Assembly (NCBI RefSeq): GCF_024345225.1 | Contig: NZ_BROD01000001.1 | Coordinates: forward strand, 372,001-436,000 | Reading direction: 5' to 3' | DNA from: Clostridium sp. TW13 | GTDB lineage: Bacteria; Bacillota; Clostridia; Clostridiales; Clostridiaceae | DNA: 64,000 bases | Shown: piece after piece, positions 43,450 to 53,363 of the stretch | How positions within the stretch are numbered: the first letter of the stretch is position 1 | How the letters are laid out: each line of letters starts with the position of its first letter | The notes under the pieces: generated by a model | Told to the model about the DNA's origin: nothing | Databases searched by the model: none | The model's input: the letters and a program-made list of their open reading frames with translations, nothing else | Translations under genes and position numbers: made by a program

Positions 43450-46305
43450 ATGAAAAAGAAGAAAAATAAGATTGATACAAGATATAAATTATTAGTTTTA
43501 TTTATGATAATGATTATTGGAATTATCATAATGAGGTTATTATATATTCAAGTTTATAAGTATGATGAGTATAAAGACAGGGCTAATATTCAATCTAGAA
43601 GATTTATATCTGAAAAGGCTCCTAGGGGCAAAATTTATGATTCTTCAGGCTCTTTGTTAGCAACAAATAAACAAACCTATAATATAAGTTTTGATGAAAC
43701 TACAGAGGCAAAAAAAACTATTTTTAAAACATTAAATAATGTTATGAAACTTTTAGATGAAAATGGTGAAAAACAAGATGATAAGTTTGGGATAAAAATC
43801 AATGAAAAAGGAGAATTTTACTTTGATTTTTATACATCAGATAAGTCTGTAAGCTCTGCAAAAGAAATTAGATTTAAAAAAGACAGAGGGTTTTATGAAA
43901 CTGTGAAGAAACAACTTTATGGAAAAACTGATATAGAACTTAATGAAGTTCAAGAAGCAGCAATAAATGAAAAGCTGCTATCCATATCAGCAAAAGATTG
44001 TTTTTATAAGTTACTTAAGGATTATGAATTCTATAAGATGTATGTAACAGATTCAGATAAACTAAAGGAATATGCATCAAAGCCTGAGAGTGAAATTGCT
44101 AATGAATTATTATCAAAGAATTCAGTAAATGATTTGCGAAAGGTTATGATAGTTTTAGATGCTATTAAGATGCAAAGTTTTTCAGGTTTTAAGTCAGTAA
44201 CCATAGCATCTAATGTAAAAAGAGATACTGCATTTATATTTAATCAAAAGATAAGTAGTCTGCCAGGGATAAATGTGAAAATAGAGCCAATGAGAGTTTA
44301 TCCAAATAATGAGTTGGCTTCAGGTGTTCTTGGATATCTTTCCTCAATAGATTCAACTAAAAGTAGCAGATATGAGGAAAAGGGATATGATATATCCTCT
44401 GACTTAATTGGTGTGTCAGGAATAGAAGGGGCTTTTGAAAGTGTATTAAGAGGCAGCACTGGTGGATCTATAGTAAAGGTGAATTCTCAAGGAAGAAAAG
44501 CTGAAGAATTATTTACTTTGGAACCGGGACCAGGTAACAATGTACATCTTACTATAGATAAGAATCTTCAATATTCAGCAGAAACAATGCTTAGGCATCA
44601 ATTGGAATATTTACAAAAGGGTTATAGTGAGTCTGGTATAGATACTAGAAATGCTACAAGAGCAGCAGTAGTTGCTACAGAAGTTAAAACTGGAAGAATT
44701 CTTGCCATGGTTAGTTATCCTGGTTATGATGCTAATCTTTTCTCAAATCCAAAGGGGATAACTACAGAATTATCAAATAAATATTTTTCACCAAACCTTG
44801 ATGAGTTTGGAAATCAGTATATAAATAATCGTGGATTAGGTATAAGTTTAGATGAACTTTTCCCTAAGAATAGCAGTGGAGTTAGAGAGGATAAATATGA
44901 TGTAGTGCCTAAGCCTTTTTATAATTATGCTACTCAAGGGTTGATTCCACCAGGATCTACTTTTAAACCTATGACTTCAGTAGCTGCACTTGAGCAGGGA
45001 GTTGTTGGACTAAATGAGACTATGGTAGATAGAACTGAGTTTAATACTCACCCAGAGACTTTCGGAAGTTCTTTTGCACCTAAGGATAATGCTTATCATG
45101 GAGTGGTAAATATAAGAAAAGCCTTAGCTGTATCTTGTAACTACTTTTACTATGAAAGTGCTTATAGGATGTATATGAAGAATGGTGCTAATACGAAAGC
45201 ATTGAATACCATAGCAGAATATGCTTGGAAGGCTGGGCTTGGAGTTAATCCTAATAGTGATGCTGTAGCAAGCACTGGAATTGAGATACCAGAGAAGTTT
45301 GGAAAAACTTATAGTTTTGAAGATTTTAGAGCTCAGAATACCTTATATGCAAAATTCGATTTGGTAGACTTTTTAGGTAAAGGAAACTACAATAATACAT
45401 ATTATTTTGCTCCTTTAGATATAGCCTACAATGGTTCTGATTCAGAGAAAGTGAAAAATATTAAGAAAGACATAAAATCTGTAATAGAGGAAAAATTAAA
45501 AACTGTTGGAGATAAGAGTATAACTGATGGATTAGAACAATTAAAAACTAAAATTAAGAGTCTTGTTTCTGAATTAGAACAAAATTCTGATGTCTACAAG
45601 AAGAATATTTCAGATTTTAATTCAAGAAGCAGTCATAAAAATTCTCCTGATTTAGTTGCCAATGCTGTAGAAGCTTATTTATACAGTAAAAATACTTCTA
45701 TAAAGACACCAGCAGAAATAATAAATGCTGCTATAGGTCAAGGTATAAACAATTTTACTCCATTACAACTTTCTATGTATATTTCTACAATAGTAAATGG
45801 AGGTACCAGGTATAAAGCTCACTTAGTAGATAAAATTACTGATTATCAAGGAAAAGTAATTGATGAATTTAAGCCTGAAGTGTTAGATAGAATACAAATG
45901 AAGCAAACAACTTTAGATGCAATAAAAGATGGTATGGAAATGGCAAATACAGCTGATATGGGAACAGCATCTTCTGTATTTAAGACTTTTCCAATATCCT
46001 CTGGAGGAAAAACAGGTACAGCTACATTTAGAGAAGATGAGAAAAAGTATGGAAGAGAAGCTTATGGTGTGTATGTATCTTTTGCACCAAAGGATGATCC
46101 CCAGGTAGCAGTGACAGTAGTTATATATGATGGTGCTCATGGATATCTTGGTTCACCAGTAGCCAGAGCAATCTATGAAACATACTTTAGAGATAAATTA
46201 AAGAAAGAAAACCCAAATTATAAACCAGTATACATGGATACTCAAGAATATTATGATTTTACTCTAAATCCTCCATTAGAGGCTCAGAAAGATAAAATCC
46301 CATAA
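43450..46305 (+). CDS. mrdA: Class B penicillin-binding protein 2 (first of tandem pair)
   Basis: 951 residues: one N-terminal membrane helix (about res 12-32), a PBP dimerisation region with EKAPRGKIYDSSG, and a transpeptidase domain with S503-x-x-K (GSTFKPMTS), S562-x-N (VSCNYFYYE) and K854-T-G (GGKTGTATF). It crosslinks peptidoglycan during elongation. It is longer than typical (about 600-700) because of inserts at about res 85-260 and 640-740, a form seen in Clostridium. Belongs to the mre operon: starts 8 bases after mreD. A terminator separates it from the second copy. Confidence 0.95.
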   Translation: MKKKKNKIDTRYKLLVLFMIMIIGIIIMRLLYIQVYKYDEYKDRANIQSRRFISEKAPRGKIYDSSGSLLATNKQTYNISFDETTEAKKTIFKTLNNVMKLLDENGEKQDDKFGIKINEKGEFYFDFYTSDKSVSSAKEIRFKKDRGFYETVKKQLYGKTDIELNEVQEAAINEKLLSISAKDCFYKLLKDYEFYKMYVTDSDKLKEYASKPESEIANELLSKNSVNDLRKVMIVLDAIKMQSFSGFKSVTIASNVKRDTAFIFNQKISSLPGINVKIEPMRVYPNNELASGVLGYLSSIDSTKSSRYEEKGYDISSDLIGVSGIEGAFESVLRGSTGGSIVKVNSQGRKAEELFTLEPGPGNNVHLTIDKNLQYSAETMLRHQLEYLQKGYSESGIDTRNATRAAVVATEVKTGRILAMVSYPGYDANLFSNPKGITTELSNKYFSPNLDEFGNQYINNRGLGISLDELFPKNSSGVREDKYDVVPKPFYNYATQGLIPPGSTFKPMTSVAALEQGVVGLNETMVDRTEFNTHPETFGSSFAPKDNAYHGVVNIRKALAVSCNYFYYESAYRMYMKNGANTKALNTIAEYAWKAGLGVNPNSDAVASTGIEIPEKFGKTYSFEDFRAQNTLYAKFDLVDFLGKGNYNNTYYFAPLDIAYNGSDSEKVKNIKKDIKSVIEEKLKTVGDKSITDGLEQLKTKIKSLVSELEQNSDVYKKNISDFNSRSSHKNSPDLVANAVEAYLYSKNTSIKTPAEIINAAIGQGINNFTPLQLSMYISTIVNGGTRYKAHLVDKITDYQGKVIDEFKPEVLDRIQMKQTTLDAIKDGMEMANTADMGTASSVFKTFPISSGGKTGTATFREDEKKYGREAYGVYVSFAPKDDPQVAVTVVIYDGAHGYLGSPVARAIYETYFRDKLKKENPNYKPVYMDTQEYYDFTLNPPLEAQKDKIP

Positions 46306-46315
46306 GTTACTGAGA

Positions 46316-46355
46316 GGCTGAGTAGATTTTTATTATACTACTCAGCCAATTTTTA
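46316..46355 (+). terminator. Terminator between the two PBP2 genes
   Basis: GGCTGAGTAG / CTACTCAGCC 10-bp stem, AT-rich loop, then AATTTTTAATT. Confidence 0.85.
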
Positions 46356-46396
46356 ATTATGTATGCAAGACAAATTTAGTTTAGAAGGTGTTAGTT

Positions 46397-49324
46397 ATGG
46401 ATAATATGGACAAGGATGAAAAGTATACGAAAAGGTACTCCGTTCTATTGCTTATTATGGTTGTGATTTTTATTGTTATAATTTCAAGAATGATTTATCT
46501 GCAAGTCTATAGATATGAAGATTATAAAACAAGAGCAAATGTAGCTAGTAGAGAAGTTATAACCGAAAAAGCACCTAGAGGAAAGATTTATGATTCAACA
46601 GGAAATACGTTAGCTACCAACATGGAAGCATATAATGTTACTTTTTCACAAAATGAAAAGAATACTGATAGTTTCTTTACGATAATGGATAATACGTTCA
46701 AGATACTAGATGAGAATAATGAAAAGCAAAAAGATGATTTGAAATTAAAGTATTCAAAGGATAAGGGGTTCTATTTTCTTTTTAATACGGATGATAATAC
46801 AGTAAAAAAGGCTATGGAAATTACCTTCAAAAATGATAGGGGTATAGCTGATTTTATAAAGGGTAAAACTTATAAAAACATTAGTGATGAAGATTATAAT
46901 GAAGAAAAGCAACAAAAGGTAAAGGAAGAAAGTCTTAAGATTACACCAGAGCAAACTTTCAATTTCATGCTTTGGAAGTATTCGATGTATAGTATATTAA
47001 ATTTATCTAAGGATGAAAAAAATGCATTGAACAAACAAATAAATGCAGCTAATGTGCAAGATGCTTTTAAAATAATAGGAGATTTAGCTAAAAGAATAGA
47101 AAGCAAATGTAGCATAGAGAAATTAAGAAGATATGTTATTGTAAAGGATGCTATACAAATGCAATATTTTACAAGTACAAGCCCTATAAATTTGGCTGAA
47201 AATATAAGTAAAAATACAGCGTTTATTTTTTATCAAAAGATGTCTGACATGCCAGGAATAGATGTTTCGTTGGAACCAGTTAGATATTATCCTTACCATA
47301 ATTTAGCGTCTTCAGTTTTAGGATATATTTCTTCAATAGATTCTTCTAAAAAAGATAGATATGAAGAAAAAGGTTATTCTATAAGCAGTGATAAGATTGG
47401 AGTTACAGGAATTGAAGCAGCATTTGAAAACTATCTAAGGGGGAAGAACGGCGGTAAAATTGTAAAAGTTGACTCAAAGGGTAGAGCAACAGATGAGCTA
47501 TCACAATTGGCATCAACCCCTGGATATAATGTTCATTTAACTATAAACAGGGATTTACAAGCTGTGGCTGAAAGGGCATTAAAAGAAAATATGCAAAGAA
47601 TGCAGGTTGATCCTGCTAATCAGGGACAGGCTAAAAATGCAACAAGAGCAGCTGTTGTGGTTCAAGAGGTTAATACTGGAAGAATACTAGCATTAGCTAA
47701 TGCTCCTGATTATGATCCTAACACTTTTTCAGTACCAGGACTTCTTACAGATGAGAAGATGAAGGAGTATTTTGCTCCTGATTATGAAGCTTTTGCAAAA
47801 GCGTATATTCTTAGAAATGGTCTTAATAAGACTGTGGATGATTTATTCCCAAAACAAAAGGATGGAACAAGACTAGATAAGTATGAAATATATCCAAAAC
47901 CATTTTATAATTATGCAACCATGGGAACCTTGCCACCAGGATCAACCTTTAAGGCCTTGACCTCTTTAGCAGGACTTGAAAGTGGAGTAATAACTCCAGA
48001 CACTAAGATATTAGATAAAGGTAAATTTAATGATTATCCTGAAATATCAGGAAAAAATAAGAGCTATGCACCAGAATGTGAAGTATATACTGAAAGTAAT
48101 GGACTTCGAACTCATGGTCTTATAGATGTAAGGGATGCCTTGATGGTTTCGTGTAACTATTTCTACTATGAAACTGCGTATAGATTATGGAAGAATGCAG
48201 GCGAAGGCACTAAAAACTTAGATGTTTTAGCTAAGTATGCTTGGAAGGTGGGCTTAGGCTATGATGTTACAAGCAATGAAAAACCAGGAACAGGTATAGA
48301 GATACAAGAAAAGTTCGGTAATGTATATAGTTTAGAGAATTTTAAGGATACTGTATGTTTATATGGAAAGCTAGAATTAGTAGATGCCATGAGACAAGGA
48401 CATTATGGTTCCTATAAATTCATACCATTAGAAATAGGAAGTAACGATACAGACAAAGAAGAATTAAAAAATGCAAAGAATAAATTAAAAGATATGATTA
48501 TTGCTAGAATTCATGATGAAGGAACAGATAAAAATGTTTTAGGTTATGATGCTTTTGTAAAAGCTCTTAAGCAGCCATTAATGGATATAATTAATCTATC
48601 ACCAGCTTACAAGCAAAGTGTTGAAAAAGCAGGTTCTACAGTTTCAAGACAGGTTGATATAATTTCAATTGCTTTAGGTCAGTTTGCAGTATTTGACAAG
48701 GCCAAGGCTGCAACAGCACCAGCAGAACTTATTAACTCATCAATTGGACAAGGTGCTGATGAATTTACACCACTTCAACTAGCTGGATATATCGCTACAG
48801 TTATGAATGGTGGAACAAGATATAAGGCTCATCTAGTTGATAAGATAACAGATGTTAATGGCAATGTAATAAATGAGTTTAAACCAGAAATAATAAGCAA
48901 AATGAATATAAACAAGGCTAATCTTGATGCAATAAAAGCAGGTATGGTGAAGGTTAATCAGCAAGGTGAAGGAGAAACTGGTGGTGGTACTTCTGCACAA
49001 TGGTGGGTTGGATTTCCAATATCTACAGGTGGTAAGACTGGTACAGCTTCTTATACAAGTAACTCTAATGATCAAAAAGCTGTAGGAAGAGGACCTTATG
49101 GGGTTTATGTATCCTTTGCACCAGTTGATAATCCTAAGATAGCCGTATGCGTAGTAACTTATGATGGATATCAAGGTAACCAATCTGCACCAGTTGCTAG
49201 AGCAATTTATGAAAATTATTTTAAGGATGATTTGAAAAAAATGAATTACACTCCTACCTATCCATATGCTTTTGATCCACAGTTAAAAGATATGAAGGAT
49301 ACAACAGATACTAAACAAAAATAG
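46397..49324 (+). CDS. mrdA: Class B penicillin-binding protein 2 (second of tandem pair)
   Basis: 975 residues with the same layout as the first: membrane helix (about res 15-35), EKAPRGKIYDSTG, transpeptidase motifs S516-x-x-K (GSTFKALTS), S585-x-N (VSCNYFYYE) and K880-T-G (GGKTGTASY). It is clearly a duplicate, but with much divergence and different inserts, so an old duplication. Separate from the mre operon: a terminator lies in between. The ATG at 46397 is 6 bases after GAAGGTG; an in-frame GTG at 46388 lies within that site. May work at a different growth stage, such as sporulation; this is inference. Confidence 0.94.
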   Translation: MDNMDKDEKYTKRYSVLLLIMVVIFIVIISRMIYLQVYRYEDYKTRANVASREVITEKAPRGKIYDSTGNTLATNMEAYNVTFSQNEKNTDSFFTIMDNTFKILDENNEKQKDDLKLKYSKDKGFYFLFNTDDNTVKKAMEITFKNDRGIADFIKGKTYKNISDEDYNEEKQQKVKEESLKITPEQTFNFMLWKYSMYSILNLSKDEKNALNKQINAANVQDAFKIIGDLAKRIESKCSIEKLRRYVIVKDAIQMQYFTSTSPINLAENISKNTAFIFYQKMSDMPGIDVSLEPVRYYPYHNLASSVLGYISSIDSSKKDRYEEKGYSISSDKIGVTGIEAAFENYLRGKNGGKIVKVDSKGRATDELSQLASTPGYNVHLTINRDLQAVAERALKENMQRMQVDPANQGQAKNATRAAVVVQEVNTGRILALANAPDYDPNTFSVPGLLTDEKMKEYFAPDYEAFAKAYILRNGLNKTVDDLFPKQKDGTRLDKYEIYPKPFYNYATMGTLPPGSTFKALTSLAGLESGVITPDTKILDKGKFNDYPEISGKNKSYAPECEVYTESNGLRTHGLIDVRDALMVSCNYFYYETAYRLWKNAGEGTKNLDVLAKYAWKVGLGYDVTSNEKPGTGIEIQEKFGNVYSLENFKDTVCLYGKLELVDAMRQGHYGSYKFIPLEIGSNDTDKEELKNAKNKLKDMIIARIHDEGTDKNVLGYDAFVKALKQPLMDIINLSPAYKQSVEKAGSTVSRQVDIISIALGQFAVFDKAKAATAPAELINSSIGQGADEFTPLQLAGYIATVMNGGTRYKAHLVDKITDVNGNVINEFKPEIISKMNINKANLDAIKAGMVKVNQQGEGETGGGTSAQWWVGFPISTGGKTGTASYTSNSNDQKAVGRGPYGVYVSFAPVDNPKIAVCVVTYDGYQGNQSAPVARAIYENYFKDDLKKMNYTPTYPYAFDPQLKDMKDTTDTKQK

Positions 49325-49491
49325 TGGATTGGGAAAATTTAAATAAAAGCTAGGATTAGGTAAAGGGCAAGCAATAGATTACGATAATATAGAAGAATTG
49401 ATAATTTTAATTTTAAATATAAAATTTAGATTAAAATAGAGGATTTTATACACTTATGTTGAATAAACAATCAATATGGTGTTGAATTTGT

Positions 49492-49564
49492 AGGCATCTG
49501 AAAATAAATAACAAGTCAAAATATTACGCTATATATGGACTTACTTATTTTTTTGAAGATGCCT
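49492..49564. repeat. Short palindromic repeat copy
   Basis: 73 bp: AGGCATCTGAAAATAAATAACAAGTC... and ...ATGGACTTACTTATTTTTTTGAAGATGCCT. The arms pair over about 30 bases (AAGTC with GGACTT). Stands in the 411-base gap before minC. Confidence 0.88.
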
Positions 49565-49624
49565 CATATTGATGAAATATCAATAACCACATGAAAATTT
49601 ATAGTTCTTAAGTATTAAATAAGA

Positions 49625-49693
49625 AATCTAAAAATGAATAACAAGTCACAATATGTGTTGTATAGGGACGTACTTATTATTTTAAGATGACTA
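49625..49693. repeat. Second, diverged palindromic repeat copy next to the first
   Basis: AATCTAAAAATGAATAACAAGTCACAATATGTG... and ...GGGACGTACTTATTATTTTAAGATGACTAA. Inner arms match the family well, the terminal AGGCATCT/AGATGCCT ends have decayed. 60 bases after the previous copy. Confidence 0.75.
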
Positions 49694-49735
49694 ATATAGC
49701 AGGAACTTGACCAATAATGATTATCGGAGGTCAAT

Positions 49736-50368
49736 ATGTTAGACGATAGGATATTTATAAAAGGTAATCGAGAAGGTGTCAATGCAGTTGTTGATATGAA
49801 TAAATTTTCAGATTATGATGAAATGGTGGAGACTCTTGTAGAACGATTGAAAAAGGGCAAGAAGTTCTACAAGGGTTCTGTTTTAACAATAATTATGGAT
49901 TTGAATCATGTTGATGATAGGATGCAAAGAAAACTAAAAGAAATTTTATTTGATGAAGTTTTGATTAAGGATTGTATCTTTAAGGAAAAACAAGAAAAAG
50001 AAGAACGCGTTTTTTCAGGGGTAAGTGAAGGACGTACTAAATTTATTAAGAGAACTGTAAGAAGCGGGCAGCTTATAGAGTACACAGGGAATATAGTTAT
50101 AATTGGAGACGTTAATCCAGGAGCAGAAGTAGTTGCACATGGAAATATAATTGTCTTAGGAGCATTAAAGGGTCATGTACATGCAGGAAGCAATGGAAAC
50201 AAAAAGGCTATTATAGCTGCATTTTCATTACAGCCTGAAGTTTTGCAGATATGTGATGTGCTTACAATTTCTCCAGACGGGGAGAAACCTAGGTATCCAG
50301 AAGTAGCAAAATTAAAGGATAATGCAATAATTGTTGAACCGTATTTACCAAATAAATATATGTATTAA
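49736..50368 (+). CDS. minC: Septum site-determining protein MinC
   Basis: 210 residues: N-terminal domain (about 1-95) and C-terminal beta-helix domain with [29 protein letters not shown], which binds MinD and FtsZ. Inhibits FtsZ polymerisation away from midcell. Start after TCGGAGGTCAAT. First gene of minCDE-rodA. Confidence 0.96.
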   Translation: MLDDRIFIKGNREGVNAVVDMNKFSDYDEMVETLVERLKKGKKFYKGSVLTIIMDLNHVDDRMQRKLKEILFDEVLIKDCIFKEKQEKEERVFSGVSEGRTKFIKRTVRSGQLIEYTGNIVIIGDVNPGAEVVAHGNIIVLGALKGHVHAGSNGNKKAIIAAFSLQPEVLQICDVLTISPDGEKPRYPEVAKLKDNAIIVEPYLPNKYMY

Positions 50369-50388
50369 ATGTATGGAGGAAGATTTTA

Positions 50389-51186
50389 ATGGGAGAATCT
50401 ATTGTTATAACATCAGGAAAAGGTGGAGTAGGAAAAACTACTACTACAGCAAATATAGGAACAGCTTTAGCTTCATTAGGTAAAAGAGTTGTAGTGGTAG
50501 ATGGAGATACTGGACTTAGAAATTTAGACGTGCTAATGGGACTTGAAAATAGAATAGTATATACAATAATTGATGTAATTGAAAATAGATGTAGAACCAA
50601 GCAAGCTCTAATTAAGGACAAACGATTTCCAAATCTATTCCTATTGCCAACAGCTCAAACAAAGGATAAGAATGATATAAAACCACAAGAAATGTTAAAG
50701 TTAATAAATGAACTTAAAGAAGAATTCGATATAATTCTTATTGACTGTCCAGCAGGTATTGAGCAAGGTTTTGAAAACGCTATTATTGGTGCAGACAGAG
50801 CTGTAGTTGTTGTAAATCCAGAAATAACATCTGTAAGAGATGCAGATAGAGTTATTGGTAAGATGGATGCGAGAGGATTAGAGGATCATAAAGTAATTAT
50901 TAATAGATTAAACTACGATATGGCGCAAAGTGGAGATATGTTAGGTACTGATGACATTATTGAAACACTTTCAGTGAAGCTTTTAGGAGTTGTGCCAGAT
51001 GATAAAAATATAACAGTGTCAACAAATAAAGGTGAGCCTATAGTATTAAATTCAGATTCTTTATCAGGTAAAGCTTTTATGAATATAGCTAAAAGACTAA
51101 TTGGAGAAGAAGTTCCACTATTAGATTTAAGCAGTGGTTCAGAAGGATTTTTCAATTCTCTTAAAAAGTTGTTTAAGAGAAAATAG
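50389..51186 (+). CDS. minD: Septum site-determining ATPase MinD
   Basis: 265 residues. Deviant Walker A KGGVGKTTT (res 10-18 area), VDGDTGLRNLD, the LIDCPAGIEQGF Walker B region, and a C-terminal amphipathic membrane-targeting helix (FFNSLKKLFKRK). Start after GGAGGAAGATTTT, 20 bases after minC. Confidence 0.98.
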   Translation: MGESIVITSGKGGVGKTTTTANIGTALASLGKRVVVVDGDTGLRNLDVLMGLENRIVYTIIDVIENRCRTKQALIKDKRFPNLFLLPTAQTKDKNDIKPQEMLKLINELKEEFDIILIDCPAGIEQGFENAIIGADRAVVVVNPEITSVRDADRVIGKMDARGLEDHKVIINRLNYDMAQSGDMLGTDDIIETLSVKLLGVVPDDKNITVSTNKGEPIVLNSDSLSGKAFMNIAKRLIGEEVPLLDLSSGSEGFFNSLKKLFKRK

Positions 51187-51199
51187 GGGGTGTGTTTAA

Positions 51200-51469
51200 G
51201 TGGATCTATTAAATGGCTTGTTCTCAAAAAAATCAACACCTAAGGAAGTGGCAAAAGACAGATTAAGATTAATTCTTATTCATGACAGGGGAGAACTTGC
51301 TCCTGAGGTTCTTGATAAGATAAAGATTGAAATTTTAGAGGTATTAAACAAGTATATTGAAATTGAAATTGAAGATATGGATATTGCTGTTACAAAACAA
51401 AGTGAAATTGAAGGAAATTCACCAGCTTTAGTAGCAAATATTCCAATAAAAAATGTTAGAGGAAGATAG
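51200..51469 (+). CDS. minE: Cell division topological specificity factor MinE
   Basis: 89 residues: N-terminal membrane/MinD-binding part (DLLNGLFSKKSTPKEVAKDRLRLILIHDR) and a C-terminal dimer domain. Presence of MinE with MinCD suggests an oscillating Min system as in E. coli, as found in some Clostridium rather than the DivIVA/MinJ form of Bacillus. Start is GTG after AGGGGGTGTG, 13 bases after minD. Confidence 0.95.
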   Translation: MDLLNGLFSKKSTPKEVAKDRLRLILIHDRGELAPEVLDKIKIEILEVLNKYIEIEIEDMDIAVTKQSEIEGNSPALVANIPIKNVRGR

Positions 51470-51540
51470 TTATTTTGTTACTCTTTTCATTTTCAATGTG
51501 ATAATATATAATTATATGAAAATGAATAGGAGGATAAGTT

Positions 51541-52659
51541 GTGCTTAGAAAATTCAAGTTAGATTCAAAGTTGATAAAAGAAATTGATTTTGGAATGATA
51601 GTTACCATAATACTAATTACATTAATTGGTGTTGTGAATATATATTCGGCAGTTGGAATGGGTAATGCTGAGAAACAGTTTTTCTTTTTAATTTTTTCAT
51701 TAGTATGTTTGTATTTCTTACTGCTTATTGATTATAATATTTTAGAAAATTATGTGGTTTTATTTTATTGGTTTAACATGCTTTTGTTGGTATTGACCAA
51801 GTTCGTATTGGGAAGTGAGATAAATGGTGCCACTGGATGGATTAAATTAGGCCCACTTTCTTTTCAACCCTCAGAGCTTGCTAAAATTGCTATGATTTTA
51901 ATGCTAGCAAAAAAGATACAAGACTATGAAGGTAAAATTAACAACTTAAAAAACTTTGTTATTACAGCTATGTATGCTGTTATTCCTATGGGGTTAATAG
52001 TTATTCAGCCTGATATGGGAATGTGTATGGTTTCGTTTTTTATCGCTTTAGGTATTTTCTTTTGTGTTGGTCTTGATGGAAGAATAATAGTTGCTGGACT
52101 TTTCGGGTTGGCAGTATTTATTATGACTGTATGGAACTCAGGATTAATAAAAGGATACCAAAAGAGAAGATTGATTTCCTTCTTAAATCCAGAAGGAGAC
52201 CCATCAGGAGATGGACTGCAGGTTACAAGGGCATTGATTGGAATTGGATCTGGTGGCTTCTTTGGTACTGGCGTACAATTTGGTGCAAATGCAGGTAAAG
52301 GATATACAGATGTGTTTGTTCCTGAAAATCATACAGATATGATTTTTTCTGTTTTGGGAGAACATTGGGGAACTATTGGCTGTATTATTTTATTAGCCTT
52401 ATATGGTATTTTATTATATAAGATGATAAAGGTAGCCAAAGCTTCTAAAGATATCTTTGGAAGTGTCATAGCTGTTGGGATGGTTTCATATTTCTTGTTC
52501 GCTATATTGCAACATATAGGTATGAATATTGCTATAATGCCTATAACAGGAATAACTCTACCATTTATGAGTTATGGTGGTAGTTCTTTGCTTACTACAA
52601 CTTTATCTGTTGGTCTTGTAATAAACATAGGTATGAGAAAAAAGAAAATTAATTTTTAG
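51541..52659 (+). CDS. rodA: RodA/FtsW-family SEDS glycan polymerase
   Basis: 372 residues, ten membrane helices. Family blocks: GATGWIKLGPLSFQPSELAK (about res 96-115), QPDMGMCMV, EHWGTIGC and the MPITGITLPFMSYGGSS block near the end. Polymerises glycan strands with a class B PBP; with minCDE and the PBP2 genes nearby RodA is more likely than FtsW. Start is GTG after AGGAGGATAAGTT. The stop codon TAG is formed at the left edge of a palindromic repeat, which appears to have landed at the gene end. Confidence 0.95.
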   Translation: MLRKFKLDSKLIKEIDFGMIVTIILITLIGVVNIYSAVGMGNAEKQFFFLIFSLVCLYFLLLIDYNILENYVVLFYWFNMLLLVLTKFVLGSEINGATGWIKLGPLSFQPSELAKIAMILMLAKKIQDYEGKINNLKNFVITAMYAVIPMGLIVIQPDMGMCMVSFFIALGIFFCVGLDGRIIVAGLFGLAVFIMTVWNSGLIKGYQKRRLISFLNPEGDPSGDGLQVTRALIGIGSGGFFGTGVQFGANAGKGYTDVFVPENHTDMIFSVLGEHWGTIGCIILLALYGILLYKMIKVAKASKDIFGSVIAVGMVSYFLFAILQHIGMNIAIMPITGITLPFMSYGGSSLLTTTLSVGLVINIGMRKKKINF

Positions 52660-52817
52660 GCATCTGAAAATGAATAACAAATCCAAATATGCGACGGATA
52701 TTTTTAGTTAGACAAGGAAACAGGTTCATTAGATAGCGAGCTATCTAAGGGTTCTGTTGACGCAGTATAACGGAAAATACACTAGCATATGGATTTATTT
52801 ATTTTTTGAAGATGCCT
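52658..52817. repeat. Long (160 bp) palindromic repeat copy at end of rodA
   Basis: Left arm AGGCATCTGAAAATGAATAACAAATCC..., right arm ...GGATTTATTTATTTTTTGAAGATGCCT; core contains GGATATTTTTAGTTAGAC, GAAACAGGTTC, a 9-bp TTAGATAGC / GCTATCTAA hairpin, GGGTTCTGTTGACG and ATAACGGAAAATA. TATTTTTAGTTA and TAACGGAAAATA also pair. It is nearly identical to the 55262 copy, with compensatory changes. No open frame inside. Sits 35 bases before the mgsA start. Confidence 0.92.
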
Positions 52818-52852
52818 TAATAACATAATGTGGGATAAAAGAGGGATGAAGA

Positions 52853-53224
52853 ATGAATATAAGTTTAATTGCTCATGATAACATGAAGGAAGACATAGTT
52901 GAGTTAGCAAAAAGATATGAGGAGGCTTTAAGCCATCATACCTTATATGCTACAGGAACTACAGGAAAAAGAATAATGGAAAATACAAGTTTGAATGTGC
53001 ATAGATTTTTATCAGGACCTTTAGGTGGTGACCAACAAATAGGTGCAAAAATTGCTGAGGGGAATATGGATTTTATAATCTTTTTAAGAGATCCACTTAC
53101 ATCACAACCTCATGAACCAGATGTATCTGCTTTATTGAGATTATGTGATGTTCATCATGTACCAATAGCAACAAATCAAGGAAGTGCTGAAGTATTTATG
53201 AAGGCACTTGTTACAACTAGATAA
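52853..53224 (+). CDS. mgsA: Methylglyoxal synthase
   Basis: 123 residues; makes methylglyoxal from dihydroxyacetone phosphate, relieving phosphate limitation in glycolysis. Blocks: ALIAHD-like [49 protein letters not shown] with catalytic Asp (about res 81), and [13 protein letters not shown] with active-site His. Start after GAGGGATGAAGA. Ends with a strong terminator. Confidence 0.96.
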   Translation: MNISLIAHDNMKEDIVELAKRYEEALSHHTLYATGTTGKRIMENTSLNVHRFLSGPLGGDQQIGAKIAEGNMDFIIFLRDPLTSQPHEPDVSALLRLCDVHHVPIATNQGSAEVFMKALVTTR

Positions 53225-53251
53225 ACTAAATAATACATATTATTTTATTAG

Positions 53252-53288
53252 AAAGCTCTAACCATTTTGGTTAGAGCTTTTTATATTT
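53252..53288 (+). terminator. Terminator of mgsA
   Basis: AAAGCTCTAACCA / TGGTTAGAGCTTT, 13-bp perfect stem, 3-base loop, then TTTATATTTT. Confidence 0.93.
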
Positions 53289-53363
53289 TGGATGTGCATT
53301 AATCATATATCTTCCTAAATTCTAATATAAATAATTAGAAAACAATTTAAAGGGGGAAAAAAT

